Shown: positions 1 through 13,370, numbered from the stretch's first letter. The stretch is DNA of 64,000 bases from Dryococelus australis (GCA_029891345.1 CM057009.1:228895120-228959119), one strand, 5' to 3'. A program made the numbers and translations. Notes: generated by a model from the sequence alone, not told the origin.

Positions 1-429
1 AAATTCTAACAAAACTTCAGGGTCAACGAGCAAGTTAACGCCAGCTTACTACAGACGAGGCTCCGCATGTGTAAGACGTAGTAAACAATACGATAACCAG
101 CAGTGAACCGCGTGTAGGCAACCTTGTGTAATCATCAGAGGTCGAGAAACACAGCTCGGCAGAATTCCAGTGCGGCCACACTCATGCAGAATTATTGTAA
201 ACTTAAGGAGGAGAATAGAGGCTTTGCTTGTAATATTAATGCATGCTGGAACTGCTTTTCGGATTCAAAAGATTGCAGCAAATATTCCTGCATTAAAGTA
301 AACAGACGTGTGTGGCTTAGAAGGGAATTACTGCTTTGTAAATAACACCATATTGTTTCACACAGTCAACACTACATGATACACCAAATTTAAACACTAT
401 ATCACACCACATATATTAACATATAGTAC

Positions 430-1851
430 ATGAGTGGCCAAAAGGATAGACCATTTGTATCATCCGCAAGGAACTTATTTAAAACAGCATTTATAACCCT
501 GTATCAAGCTAAACAAACCTTAGACGTAGCAGAAAGCGATACAGCAGGGAGATTCAATTCATTGATAGAAAAAGCAGAAAAATTAATACAAGAGAACCCA
601 GACCTTATATCACACCGAGACACACAGTCAACAATGTTAACGAGTAGTCTAGTATAAAAAATTATTAACACCTTGTTACTACCACGCGCGCCCCAGAAAC
701 ACAGCCAATTTACAATGACGTAAACATATCAGAAATCCAGGTTCATGACACTATACATACGCCAACCACATACATAAAACATTCAATCACGACTGGCTAC
801 ATACATTAAAACACAAACAGAGAAAATAATGTAAAGCAAAATGGTGGTCACACAGCCACTACAAGTAATCTTGCAAACGGCAGAAAATATTCTTACCTTT
901 TCAGGAGACACTAACCAACAGATACACCAATTCCTAGAACAAGTCATGGCAGCTAGTGATTTAATGTGTGGAACGAATAGGACAAGTGCAAACCCATCAA
1001 GTTTTAACTTCAAGGAATGGCAAAAAGAGTGTATGAAAATCTAGTACAAAACAGGGCAGACAAAGTCACATGGAACGAAATCACGACAAAATTAACAAAC
1101 ACATTTACACCTTCAGATTCCACAGAAAAATATAGACAGCTATTGTACACCAAAAAACAGAGTTTAGGGTAAAGTTACCAATCACATATAGAAGACCTTA
1201 TCTATTACCGCAGGATATATAACCCACACATTTCAGACACTCAATTTATGGCGATCATTTGGCGATCACTCCTGCCGTTCATTGCTGGAAAAATTATTGG
1301 TTTACAAAATGACATAGTAGAACAACACATATATTATTTGAAGAGGGTAGAATTGAGATTAATGTATACAATGAAGTGCTTGCCGCAGTATCCCACAACC
1401 CAGAAAATGAAAAACTACACTCAGAGATCATAAAATTAAAAGAAGAGATTGCAAACCTCACATTAGGAAAACAAGAAACACAAAAATTATCCCCAACAAA
1501 ACACAATACACTTATGAATGGAAGAATTACATATGTCAAGATAGACAAAATTACCACAGACATGATTACCAAGATTACATGTCCAACACAACAAGAAGGA
1601 ATTCCCTGTCCATTGTAATAATTCAAAGGGAATATACTCCAATTACGAGAAGAAATCTAAACACACTACACCAGGCAAATCAAAATAACTATAGGAAACA
1701 CCAGCCAAGCGCACACGGATGGGAATATCAAAATACGTCACAAAGTAACATAAAAATTTGGAATATTCAAGATATACAGATCAGTATCACTCAAACAGTG
1801 GGGAAAAGTACACGCGATACTCAGACACTACAAGTAAGTCAAAAAAATTAA
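430..1851 (+). pseudogene. gag remnant of errantivirus-like copy 1
   Basis: Broken gag-type reading: short open stretches at 430-657, 841-1044, 1248-1618 and 1579-1851 in shifting frames. The readable part at 841-1044 contains ILTFSGDTNQQIHQFLEQV, which resembles the start of the capsid-like domain of Gypsy gag proteins, followed by lysine- and glutamate-rich stretches. No CCHC zinc knuckle is seen, as is usual for errantivirus gag. A G-rich run (1858-1876) follows. Assignment depends mainly on position upstream of pol; the peptide match alone is weak. Confidence 0.5.
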
Positions 1852-2879
1852 ATTATGGGAAGGGGGGAGGGGGGATCTGCACGGCCCCCAAGAAATAGCA
1901 GCAATAAATATGTGTGTAAAATTATTTTACAAATACGCACCACTTAGAACCCACGCAGATATTGCAAAACTGAATACACGTGACATCACTCCGTGGCAGA
2001 GCACAAACAAGATAGTAATATGACTGCGGAGCGAAATTCAGGATACCTGCGCCTTATGCATGTATACAGGACACCACGCCAAAGACTGTGACCTATTTCC
2101 GAACAAAGTAACAGAATTTAACACCGACATTGCGGCCATGTTTAGCAGATTTAAAAAAAAGTTCGGTATGAGACTGCCTAAACTGTGCATCCAGAATTTG
2201 ACACCGGCCGCGGCTCTCAGGAAGGACTTACAAATACTACACAAGGTAACAATGATGAAAGGCCGCCAGCAAGGTTACTGAGTCACCACACAAAAGAAAA
2301 TACACGCTGGCAGACACAAGATTGCAAACCAACACTTGAAATAATGTCAACAAGGGTAAACATTACTATACACGCTTAGATGCGCGTTGCAGTCGAAGCC
2401 GCATAGCTATTACCTTAATTACTACACAACAATTAAAGCATATTACAGAAAAATTCTCGCTCTTAGGAGCAATACACGAAATAGAAGCACCATTTGTAAG
2501 ACTAACTTAAAATTCAGCATTTCTGGTAATATGCCCATACAAGAATTCTTAGCAATTGATAATCTAAAAATTGACAAAATATTAGAAGTAGACCTCATCA
2601 AAGGCTACGATGTGATTTCACTTCTGAAACACAATATTATGTGTATATACAGTAATAAAATTGACAAAGAAATACAGATTCCATTATAATATTCGGTTAT
2701 AGAATATGAACATACAGGCACAATACAGTAATGCTTAAACAGAATCGAATGTATAGAGGAACACAAAGACGAGGATATTAGAAATAGAATTAATAAACAT
2801 TTAGACTCATATCAAAAGCAGGAGCTATAAAAAGAAAGAACTGAATTTAAAGAAGTAATATTTTATAATTAACATAAGC

Positions 2880-4154
2880 AAATAATTACCAAATTATACT
2901 TTATATGTTAACAGATAAGCTCACTTTTACACAATCTTACAGAATTAATCCAGAAATTTGCGACGAATTAGTAGAACAAATTCAAAATATGGAAGGGGCA
3001 GATATCATTGAACCTTCAGCTCAGCTTATGCTGTGCCATCGTTAGTAATTAGTAAAAAAAGGGATTTCTTGTGATTACTAACATACTCCAGAAAACTAAA
3101 TCAATTTTTAACAAGAGTCCAATATCCCCTCCCTTGGACAGAAGATATTTTAAATACACTACAAATCATCAAATGCATTACGTCAGTAGATCTTTTCTCA
3201 GTGTTTTACACCATTCCAGTTAGACAACAGGACAGACATAAACTAGCTTTCACTGTTGATGGTGTATATTTGTACCAATATAAAATAATGCCTATGGGCC
3301 TCAGCACTTCACCACAATATTTTCGACGATTCATAGACATATTATTATGTACATCAAGTTCGAATACAGCCATTGCTTACATGGATGACATTTTTCTAGA
3401 GCACTTGGCAAATATTCGCAAGGTATTTAAAAGGCTGAAACAATTTAATGAAAAAGCAAATACAAAAAAATGTTCATTTTGCAACAAGAAATTTATTACA
3501 CCTCAAGGAATTGTAACAGACCCCGACAAAACAAACACGATAGAGCAAATGGCACCACCAGTGAATATTAAAGAATTTCGAACATTCCTGGGAATTACTT
3601 CATATCTAAGATAATAAGTACACAATTACAACCATATTAGAACTACGTGTTTTACTCACCAAGGCGATGACATGTTATAGATGGGGTGAAAAGGAACACA
3701 GGCTGTTTCTAGAATTAAAGAAAGCAATACAAAATGCCCTTATATTGCAAAAAATTGCCGAAAATAAAAATACTACACTGGCATTCGATGTCTCACAAAC
3801 GGCCATTGGAGCAGTTCTAATGCAATAACACCATGACAGTAAACAAATAAGCATTGTAGCATATGCGTAAAAACAATTTGCATTAAATGAAACATGATGG
3901 TCGACGACAGATCGAGAACTGGGATAAATCAAGTATTTCTGTAATTATTTTCGACAATATCTATACAGCAGGCAAACTACAATTATAACACACCACACAA
4001 GCCTTGGATATCTTAAGCCAATGGTGGAACAAAACACCAGAATACATAAAATGGTGATCGCACTAATAGAGTATGATTTCCAGATAAGAATATTCAAAGT
4101 CAAATTTAATACATAGTGCATGCTATGAGCAGAATACCAATGGTAACGCATCAA
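2880..4154 (+). pseudogene. pol: reverse transcriptase and RNase H remnant, copy 1
   Basis: The best part is the open stretch 3201-3614 (137 residues), which covers the RT palm and thumb: it starts in the palm (FYTIPVRQQDRHKLAF), has MPMGLSTSPQYF, keeps the catalytic box YMDD (AYMDDIFL) and runs through the thumb to RTFLGITSYLR. The fingers (about 2900-3190) lie in another frame, so a frameshift sits just before the open stretch. RNase H follows at about 3690-4150 with LAFDVSQTAIGAVL and several stops. The reading resembles Gypsy/errantivirus pol throughout. It is dead because of the stops, although the active-site box itself is intact. Confidence 0.85.
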
Positions 4155-4599
4155 AAGTTCATAATGGTAGAGGTTAATAATGTCTAATATAACATTAAAC
4201 CAGAATTCCTACAGCACACAAGCCTATATAAAGAATTAGCTGAATGTTTATACGAGAATCAGCAAAAAGAGCAAAAAAATAAAAAAACAATTTTTTCAAA
4301 ATATATTACTTACAATTGGTTTAAAATAAAAAACGAATTTCTCACAGAGGAAATTACATTGCAGATAGGACAAAAATTAGCAAAGTAATATTAAAAGGAG
4401 AAAGTATTACGTTAATAATTATACCAAAAATTATTGCACAAATATTTCAAGACACATTAAAACTCATTCAGGAAGACAAAATAGATTACATAAAAGCCAC
4501 CAGCATGGACCCAGTCCAAAAATGCGAAATTATTGTAAACAAAACTATGTACACTACATATTATATACCAGTATACATACACGAGGAATAATACATTAA

Positions 4600-5757
4600 G
4601 GTAGAATATATTAACGAATTACTCACGTGCCCCATACAAAACAACGCAGCAAACTCACAATTTACAGGTGAATACGAATGTGACGCTCACATTTAAAAAT
4701 TAAAATTTGCTGTAATTAAACCAGCCAAAGCCGAACTTAGGTATGTCAAACTAGCCAGGTGCTATGGAATAGCTGCAAATGGTGAAATATATTTAAAAAT
4801 TAATACTCCTGTAGGACAAAAAACTCACACTCGTCCCACAATACTACACTAACGAAATTATCTCAGCCCACCACGATGCTCTCTTACCTATGGGCCAATT
4901 GCAACCAAACGAACCTCCCCCCCCCCCCCTTCCCCGACCATTCGCAGATCATGGGCTTTAGATGTGAAAGGTCCTCTTCAAACATCCAGGCACGGAAACA
5001 AATATATCTGGTTATGATCAAATTCTTCAGTAGATACGTCATTGCAAAAGAGGTACAATCAATCGATGCAGCCACATGCGCTACTTTCATTAAAGAGGTC
5101 ATGCTTAAATAGGGCTGCCTACAGAAAATATTAACGTACAGATGTATATCTTTCAACAATGAACTCATTACAGAATTATTTAAAAAACTTCAAGTCAAAA
5201 AGTTACAAACAACATCATATAACCCATCATGCAACAGTTAAGTGGAATTATTCAACAATATTCTTGGGCAACAACTGACGGCATGCGTCCACGAAGACCC
5301 CACTGTCTGAGACGGATATTTAGACTTTATTGTCTTCAATTATAACATCTCCATTAAAACCAGCACAAAATTCACCCCATTTTATTTGCTACATGGAATA
5401 AGAAGCAACACAACCCACTCATGTCCTAACTAATAAATATTCACAAAGAGGGAACAATTGGGGCGAAAAATTTCTTGCACAAGGGGAACAGGCAAAATTA
5501 AATTTATTACAATCACGACCAAAACAAAAACACACTTTCATAAAATACACCAACCAAAAAGGTAAATTTAATGATTGGGACTGGATCCGAAACAGAGCAA
5601 AAAACAAAGCACTTACATTTAAATATAAAGGCCTCTATTATGTCACGAAAGTAATAGGACCATCCACAGTAAAAATCAGAACAGGTAGAACAGGGAAATA
5701 CAAATACGACACCATAAACACTCGTAAAATTAAAATGGCGTATTTTAAGCACTAACC
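4600..5757 (+). pseudogene. pol: integrase remnant, copy 1, with zinc finger apparently deleted
   Basis: Integrase follows RNase H. The core begins near 4930 (RSWALDVKG, first catalytic Asp in the LDVKG context), and the C-terminal region is well preserved at about 5480-5757, with PSTVKIRTGRTGKY and TINTRKIKMAY. Around 4872-4890 the reading passes from an ISAHHDA-like stretch directly to PMGQL; in copy 2 about 50 residues holding the HHCC zinc-binding unit lie at this point, so a deletion here is likely. A run of 13 C residues at 4917-4929 sits in the same place and probably added a frameshift. The middle of the core (second Asp and Glu) is hard to follow. Confidence 0.75.
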
Positions 5758-5777
5758 CGTATTTTGTTGTTTTTCAG

Positions 5778-7080
5778 GTGCCCGAGTCATATAATTTTGA
5801 CAACTTCAAGAAGAGCAATAGTCATGTTCTCACTACTTTACATACATACAATAACGCACGCTGTATTCAGAACACATGCCGTATTATATTGGAGAAGAGT
5901 GGAGACAGAGTTTTACTATGAGGAAACGATTCCGCTAACATATGTAGTACCATTGTAACCACCAACTGTGCCACTAAGTTTGGAAATATGGCTACACAAA
6001 TCATGCGAACTAAATTTGACAACTAGTTGCGACAACGCGAAGGTAATACATAACTACGCTAGCACTCTTCGTGATAATATCCTTGAACAGTTTAGAAATG
6101 AAATTGCATTGCCTACCAGATAATGTAGAGGAATACAAATACTAAGCGAAATAGAAACATGGTGCTGCAACTTTCTAACAAATAAACACTCGCAAACACC
6201 GGTCTCTACAACTACCAATACAATTAAACACGTGAACGTGCATGGTAACCACGTCTAACAAAATATTCATCTCACAATTGCAGCTGTACTACAATCAAAT
6301 ACACAGGCTGAAAAAGGACAAATAAACTAATAAAAGTCATTAACTCTATAACTACTAGTTTAAATGGCAAGAATAAATACACAAGCTTAATAGAGTCATC
6401 AATAATTTTGCAGCAGTCAACTACCACTATCATATTACATGTTATAAATAATGTAGTAAATGTACGACATATTCTAACAAACATTGTGCACTGCAAAGCA
6501 AATCAGCTGCCACTTCATTTGATATTGCATGCTTAATTAATTAAAGACGTTCGACACCTCGAGAAACAAATTAAATAATTTAACCTAGAACTCACTATAC
6601 CCATAACAAGGATAGAATCATATTATTCAAATCATATTACGCAATGTACATTAATGGAAACAAAAATGTTTATCAAAGTTAAAATACCACTTAAAACAAC
6701 ACGGGTAAAATGGAGCATATTTGAAATTATAAACATATTGTATAACTGTGATAATGAAATCAATACAGCCGACACATATATCGCAATTGAATAAAAATCG
6801 AAATTTGTCAAAGAAGTACCCAAAACGGCAAAGAATAAGAATAACATATTTAATATACCAAAATAAACTCTCAATAGCGAAAAACATGAATGCATGCGTG
6901 CAGTTATTAATCTTAACAGTTTTGAAAATATTCTAACAAAATGCAATTTCACTGTAACATCTGTGTTTCCCCACTACAGGTAATAAATAATAAACACATT
7001 CTCACAGGGCGGCAAGAATCGTCTGGCTGCACGTCGCAATCCCACTAATGACATCATATAAAAATGCAAGTTAAGCTTTT
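5778..7080 (+). pseudogene. env remnant, copy 1
   Basis: Third frame immediately downstream of pol. The N-terminal part (about 5778-5957) ends in EFYYEETIPLTYVVPL, which aligns with the env N-terminus of copy 2 (QYEETVPLLFMLPL). A later part, about 6640-6960, has the Cys-spaced look of the env ectodomain. No C-terminal membrane segment was recognised, and stops are frequent in every frame. In errantiviruses this gene encodes a membrane glycoprotein of the baculovirus F type; here it is non-functional. Confidence is moderate because most of the support is the alignment to copy 2. Confidence 0.6.
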
Positions 7081-8020
7081 CTTTCACGCGGGTGGTAACC
7101 CATTGCTAGAGTGCACTTTCGGCTAGAGCTGCACGATGCTTCGCAAAATCAGATAACCTACACCGGGGTTCAAACAAAATGTTACACACAAATAAGTACT
7201 GATGGCCATGTACTAGATGACATACATTAAGTAGTTAAATGTATATTGAAATACCGAAAGACAAGTTTTACCATATACTGAAGATATATGTTTAATTTGA
7301 GTTTAGAAAACTGTAATATAGACCTATATTTAGTTTAAACAAGGGTAATATGTAAATATTCAAATCCATGTATTGCAGAAATATGTTAGTAATTAGGAAA
7401 AAATGTAATATGCAACCATATATTAACCATTAGGACGTAATAAATTTAATGAATAAATCATTCATTAAGTGTAGAAGCAAAACCTTTAGCAATATATTAG
7501 CAAATGTAATAATATGCACAATATTAAGGTAAAGTATCAAAATCAGGAGGAAATATAATCCTGTTACAGAGTGTCACGACAGACGACGCGCACAACATTC
7601 CATCTTAACCATTATCCTAGTGGTCGGTTCCGAATCATTCATTGTTTTAGGGTTATGCTAGAGAACGACAACATTCCATTGTCCCAGTCGCGACGCAAAG
7701 TAACTATGTATACTTGACTTAAATATTATAACATAAGAATGTATTTTCTCAAGGCATGTACTATTTGTTGTAGGTGTAACCTTATAATGACAATTGTATA
7801 TAACATGTTTACAAATGTAAATGATTAAATATAAAATTTCATAGCAGATTACTATTGATTTATGAATACTGGTTATTTATTAAATAATCTAGATAGATAT
7901 TGCAACCCACTTACATGAGAGTCCTCTCTCACATTACAGTAAAGAAATACAGAAATTATTGCAATAATAGGTAACTTACCACACAGCCCCACCTCACGCT
8001 TAAAGGGTACATAAGTGAAC
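7081..8020. other. Non-coding AT-rich stretch
   Basis: No coding or RNA gene recognised. It could hold a decayed 3' LTR of copy 1, but no second copy of that LTR is in the window to prove it. Confidence 0.4.
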
Positions 8021-8022
8021 AA

Positions 8023-8500
8023 GTGTGCGAAAGACACTTTAAAGACAATTATAAGCCACTGCACCGTAACAACGCGACGACAGCGGACCTGAAGAAGAGG
8101 GGGCACTACCAGTCCACACCACTGCAAGCGAACAACGCTCGCGTTCCGCTGGCTACTCCTGTTCTACGACGCCGACCCTCACTGTTACCACCACAGTGCT
8201 CGAGGACAAGCAGAACTCTTCATGAGAGGGGGAGCCATGTTGCGGTCACAACAAGCAATACATCGAGGAGATCAGCCTCGGGTGCCAGACCAAGGAATCC
8301 AAGGCGATATACGGTGTTTGGTTGGGTAACAATAAATATGGATGATTGGAACGCGAAAGGAGGCCAGCGGGGCCAGTATAAAAGGTCAGGGAGGAGGTAT
8401 CACCAGGACGCCGTGACGCCGGCCGGGTTCACCACGGAGGCTATAGGATGCCCCGAGCATTCGAGAAGTGAGAGCTGCCTAACCAGTGGTAAGTGACACC
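8023..8500 (+). promoter_or_regulatory. GC-rich patch with TATA box and splice-donor-like site
   Basis: A locally GC-rich, CpG-rich block inside AT-rich DNA. It contains TATAAAAGG at about 8378-8386, a typical RNA polymerase II TATA box, and a perfect GTAAGT donor-like sequence about 110 bases downstream (near 8489). A 157-codon open frame (8023-8496) covers the block but resembles nothing I know, is arginine- and serine-rich, and is probably open only because of base composition. The block could be an LTR promoter, possibly belonging to copy 1, or a host promoter with a first exon. I cannot choose between these. Confidence 0.3.
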
Positions 8501-9846
8501 CACGTAAGCGTGAGATGGGGGGAGATATAAAAACAATTATAACATAAATTGAAGAACATGAAAATATTCTGAAGCTAACAAAAATTGACTCACAATGAGT
8601 GCGGGTAACTACTCGACATATTAGTCTAACAAATACGATGTTTTTAGACAAATAACCTGTTGGTTAATGGGAACTACCCAACAGAGGAGAACCATAAGAT
8701 AATTAACAATGTATATGACATCATACACATACCCGAGAATGATCTCCACTATCCTTCAGTGCTCGAATAATAAAGATAACCTTTGCAACCTCGACCAGCC
8801 GCAATATAAATATGATATTTTCAATTTGAATTTGACTGAATATTAATGCACAGAGACATTTTCATTAAATGTAATACTTACATCAATTTTCAGATAAAAT
8901 ACTTGATCTGCATTTACACAATATTTTTGCAGCACACCAACCATATACAATATTTGTTTATTAGTTTAAATTAAAACAAAACTCTTCAAGATTTTTTTGT
9001 ACACTAAATCCCATGGCACCTACAGATTTAAAAATAATAGCAAGATTTTTATGTATAAAATATTTATTTATATTATACATAAAAAATCTTGTAGTGCACA
9101 ATGCTGTAAAGGCAGAGGGGAAGAAAAGTCGATTTAAAAAACTTATCATCAATTATCTTTCAAATAAAATTTTAAAATCTTACAGTTATACTTTCGAAAC
9201 CATAAAATAACAACTTATCAACCATTACACATTGTGCCTCAGATCTAAGGCATTGGATATCTTAAAATTTATAAAAGGAACAGGCTCTTTACCTTCTCTC
9301 CCAAAAATGAAGTAATTAATTAATGATTGAACAACATGAGTAGGGCAATGCTTAGTTTGGAAGCCATATTGCCTATAGGAAAATTTAAAAAATTGTGTTG
9401 GCTGTGTTTTACGTTAATACATCTATGTTGACGTGCTCGGACGCCTTGATGTTTATTTTACATTCCCAGCACCGCTTCACTCGATCGTATGGGGTTTTAT
9501 GGGTATCACTGGGTTGCTTTTGAGATTCTCTCTCTAACCGTATACGTTTTTTATGTATATCGAATCGGCTTTTTGGCGAGTATATGCCGCAATTGTGTTA
9601 AGTTTTCTTAATTTTTTTACATTAAACGCATACAATTTCACCATAACCACACCAAACAAATGTTTTTAAACATGTGATCGATTGATCTTGTCGAGAGCAG
9701 TCAATTGAAACCTAAACGAGCGTCGTAGCTTCCCCTAGTCAACAGTTATACAACGTGGAATTTATGAGATGCGGCGAAACGAAATCATCGACAGTACATA
9801 TTATTTGTTTAACCACATGTGTCTCCAATACCTTTGACACCTAATG

Positions 9847-9848
<2 letters not shown>
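8501..9848. other. Non-coding AT-rich stretch
   Basis: No gene, RNA or repeat recognised. Short overlapping frames on both strands at 8961-9210 look like chance. Confidence 0.4.

Positions 9849-9849
<1 letters not shown>

Positions 9850-9903
<54 letters not shown>
9850..9903. repeat. (TA)n microsatellite
   Basis: About 27 uninterrupted AT/TA units. It cuts off the LINE RT fragment, whose open frame runs into the repeat as alternating Tyr-Ile. Confidence 0.97.
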
Positions 9904-9905
<2 letters not shown>

Positions 9906-10430
9906 CCTATCGTTCTTGCTATCATATAGATGATTACTTCTTTTATATGGGGATAAAATTATTTTCTTATCGGGTCTCAAGACTTCGCTGTTAAGAGGCA
10001 CCCAAATATCTTCACTCAAACTCACCCTTATTTTGTTAGAAAAATTGAGAACTACACACGCCTGACTAATACGTTCATTAAACATATGTGTCAGTACTTC
10101 ACATAACTGTTTAGCTGCTATTTTTAAAATATGAGAATTGATGCCTGACATATCAAGGTATCTACTGTTTCTTAAAGCTACTAATTGCGTTAAGAATCTC
10201 GTCTACACTAAACTCCGCTAATCTAAAAGAATTAAGACCTACATTGTCTATATGTACAATTCCATTTTAACTAGATATATAGAGATAGAATTTGGAAGTA
10301 TTTGAGCTTGAAGTGATACTCTTACTAATTTGTTCTACAGGCGCAACAAATACTAATTATATTCAAACGGGGTCAAATTACTTTACTTGTGAGGAAATTG
10401 TGTATTTAAACTCTAAGTCTAATTTATAAT
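9904..10430 (-). pseudogene. LINE reverse-transcriptase fragment (jockey/CR1 type)
   Basis: The minus-strand frame ending near 9904 contains the start of a non-LTR RT domain: a GINSHILK stretch, LTHMFNERIS (the usual LTHIFN.S pattern), and NDRPI just before the microsatellite, matching the NYRPIS motif of these RTs. Upstream, at about 10150-10260, LAEFSVDEILNAI resembles the pre-RT linker. A foreign block of about 70 bases between the two motifs (RVSLSEDIWVPLNSEVLR, roughly 9970-10030) matches a segment of the SINE at 13.3 kb. The catalytic palm is missing. This is probably the same element as the endonuclease at 14.1-14.9 kb, now separated by the tandem array. Confidence 0.65.
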
Positions 10431-10507
10431 AAATAATGTTGAATTTGTTTTTAGCCTACTTTCCGAAAGAAAGAGTGGATTTTGAGATCAACATTCTGTG
10501 GCTGTGT

Positions 10508-10540
10508 GTACGTGTGTGTGTGTGTGTGTGTGCATGTGTG
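10508..10540. repeat. (GT)n microsatellite
   Basis: Near-perfect GT run at the left edge of the tandem array. Confidence 0.85.
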
Positions 10541-13144
10541 TTTGGCGTGTCTATGGCTGCAATATTTACCTTTGAAACATGTTGACCGAATTTCACCAAA
10601 GTCAGTATGCTTATAGTTCTTACTAAGCACAGTTGACCTTCATAGTTTTAGACTACGTCAGGCGTTCACTTTCAAGATTGCGGCCATTTTAAACATAGGA
10701 TGATGTCATATCAAAAATCATCTAACCAATTTAAACCAAATGTTGTATGTTGACAGTGCATAATGTATGAACTTAATATAGAGTTTGATATTTCTGATAT
10801 TCCGTCATTTTTGGACGTAGCACCATATGAATAATAAAGTTTTTATTTTATAACTCGAAAACTACACAATGAATTCTAGCCAAATTTTGCAAGTAAATAA
10901 AACGATGGTTGGTCATGTAAATGTTTATCATTAAAAATGATAAAGCACTTATTTTTAAAATGGTAGTAATACAATTATTTTAAGTTTATTTAATATATCT
11001 ATCATACAATTTGACATATTTCTACCAAGTTTAACATCCTGAAAGAGTCTATTACAAGCATCATATTTGCCAACACATAGCCACATTTGTTATCAATTTT
11101 GTAAGAGAGCATCCTGGGAAACTATTGACCAATTCCTAACAAATTTGGCAGACAAGTAGTACTGTGGGAGGTTATGCAAACAGGTGTGTTTTAAATGTCA
11201 GTCACTAATTTTCAGAATGGCGGCCAGATAGTCATTTCAGCACAGTATGTTATATAGTCTAAACCATGTAAACAACTCCAAACTAACTTTGTATGTTGTC
11301 ATGTAAATTACAATTATCAAGTGTGTCTACACGGCGTCTCTTTTATTCACGATTTTGTGAGATAGTGTTACATGAACAAATAAAGTTTTTGTATCATGTA
11401 TCGAAAAAAAATTTACTAAACCGTACCAAATTTGGCGAACAAGTAGCACTGCGATAGGTGATGTAAACTGATATGTTTTAAGGAGATCTAATGCTTATTT
11501 TTAATGGCGGCCATATGGTATTCTTAGCTGTTTTTCCTATATCGTCAAAACCTCATAATAAATTCTAAGTTAACTTTTTATGGCAGTATATATAACAACT
11601 TAAAATGTGTCTACACCGACCTTTTTGTAAGTAGTATTTTAATATAGCGCTACATGAATAAATTAAATCTTTATCTCATATCTCGGGAAACAATTAACCG
11701 ATTCCTACCAAATTTGACAAACAAAGTGGTTCTGCAGGACTTGATTTAAACAGTTATGTTTTAAGTAGTTCAGGCACTTATTGTGAAAATGGCAGCCATA
11801 TAGCCATTTTAACATAGTATGATATGTATGCTGGTTGTATATATTACAACCACCACAGAAAATCTCTTTTTTCCGCCATCTTGTAAAATATTACTGCAAG
11901 GCAAATTAAATTTGTGTTGGCGTTTCTCTCGAGAAAACTAATTGATCCCTACACAATTTGGCAAAAAAAATATAGCGCTACACAAAGACATAAAATTAAT
12001 TATATTTTGAGTTGGTGAAACACTTATTTTTGAAATGGCGGCCAGATAAGTATTTTAGCAAAATTTGTTGAATTGAAAAAAATACTGAAGAAATTTCAAC
12101 TTAGGCTCTGTCTTTGTATGCTAGAAATATATATTACAAACGTCTAAATTTTCCATAGAGTCTCATTTTCCCACCAATTTGTAAAATTGTTCCACGTGAA
12201 AATGTAAAGATTTTGGTCATATCTTGAGACACAATCAACCGATTTCTAGACAATTAAGCGAAGAAGTGGTACTGTGATGAGCTGTATTTATTTATACATT
12301 TAAATGTGCCACATAGTCTACTTATTTTCAGAATGGCAGCTATGATAAAATTTTAGCTTAGTACCCTATATCTACAAATTATGTAACCGATGTTAATTTA
12401 ACATTGTTTACTGGCAGTATCTATTTTAATCATCAAACTTGCTTATGCGTAACATTATTATCAACTATTTATAATTAATGTCAAATGAAAAAAAAAAAAA
12501 CCTTTTTTGCCATATATCAAGTAGACCTTACCAATTAACATATTCCCACCAAATTTTACACGCCAGATGTGCTATAGTAGGACATGTCAACTAACATGTT
12601 TTAGGTACAGAAGGCCTTTGTTCGATAACGTTAATATAAACAATTTAGGCTAGTATGTTATATATATTAAATAATTCCAAAAATTAAATACATTTTGTAT
12701 ACTAATGTTATTCATAAGAAGCATATATTATGCATAATAAAATACTTTTTGTCACATTTTTTGAAAAATAGTGCAGGTGAAAAAATCTAACATTTAGCCA
12801 TATTTCCAGAAAAATTAAACTGATACTGGCCAATATTTTGCATACCATCATTGCTACAGAAGTCCATGTATACTACTTACATGATTTAAGTGGGGCCAGA
12901 CATTGAAATATAAATGGAGGCGATATAAATATGTTGATAAGTTTGTCGTATAGTCATATATATCAAACAATAAGACCAAATTCAACCAATCTTTGTATTT
13001 TGTATGTTTGCAGTATCTATTAGAAGCTTTGCAAACAGGACGCCTTTTTAAGGCAAATTTGTTTGTAAGAAAATGGCAAATAAGAAAAAATGGTTTTTAT
13101 GCTATATCTCAGGGAACAATTAACAATTTTCCACCACTTTTCAC

Positions 13145-13370
13145 CTCGCCTCCCACCAAGGTGAACCAGGTTCAATCCCCACCCGGGTCGCAGGATTTTC
13201 GCAAGTGGGAATCGTGCCGGATAATGCCATTGGTCAGCGGTTTTTCTCGGGGATCTCCCGCTTCCGCTCCTTCATTCCGGCGCTGCTCCATATTCACTTA
13301 AATCACTCTCATAGGCTTTTAAGACCTCGCTGTTAAGAGCCGCCCAGATCTGTTCACTGACACCACTCTT
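13145..13370 (+). mobile_element. tRNA-related SINE fragment inserted in the array
   Basis: Contains a perfect RNA polymerase III B box, GGTTCAATCCC at 13169-13179, and then a GC-rich body with TTTTTCTCGGGGATCTCCCG and a TCATTCCGGCGCTGCTCCAT segment that I recall as typical of an insect SINE family (from memory). It interrupts an array unit: TTTTCAC stands before it and CTTCACACAAGTAGCACT, the normal continuation of the unit, after it, so TTCAC may be a short target duplication. The 3' part (about 13317-13368) is shared with 9975-10025. No clear A box is seen. Confidence 0.6.

Larger units (their letters stand above)
1..7080 (+). mobile_element. Errantivirus-like Gypsy LTR element, copy 1 (gag-pol-env remnant)
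   Basis: Decayed plus-strand endogenous retroelement with gag, pol and env remnants in the order of insect errantiviruses. The 5' LTR lies outside the window or is unrecognisable, and I could not define a 3' LTR after about 7.1 kb. The family call rests on the pol order (RT, RNase H, integrase), a third frame starting right after pol, and clear peptide similarity to the copy at 57.9-62.3 kb: the RT thumb reads TIEQMAPP here and TIQQMAPP there, and the env N-terminus YEETIPL here and YEETVPL there. Every frame carries stops. All component positions are outer limits. Confidence 0.8.

Noticed and set aside
7081..7800. 3' LTR of errantivirus-like copy 1
   Set aside because: Expected here, but no partner repeat at the window start and no match to the LTRs of copy 2.
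8023..8496. 157-codon frame as a protein gene
   Set aside because: Lies in a GC-rich patch, where stops are rarer; Arg/Ser-rich composition and no known motif.
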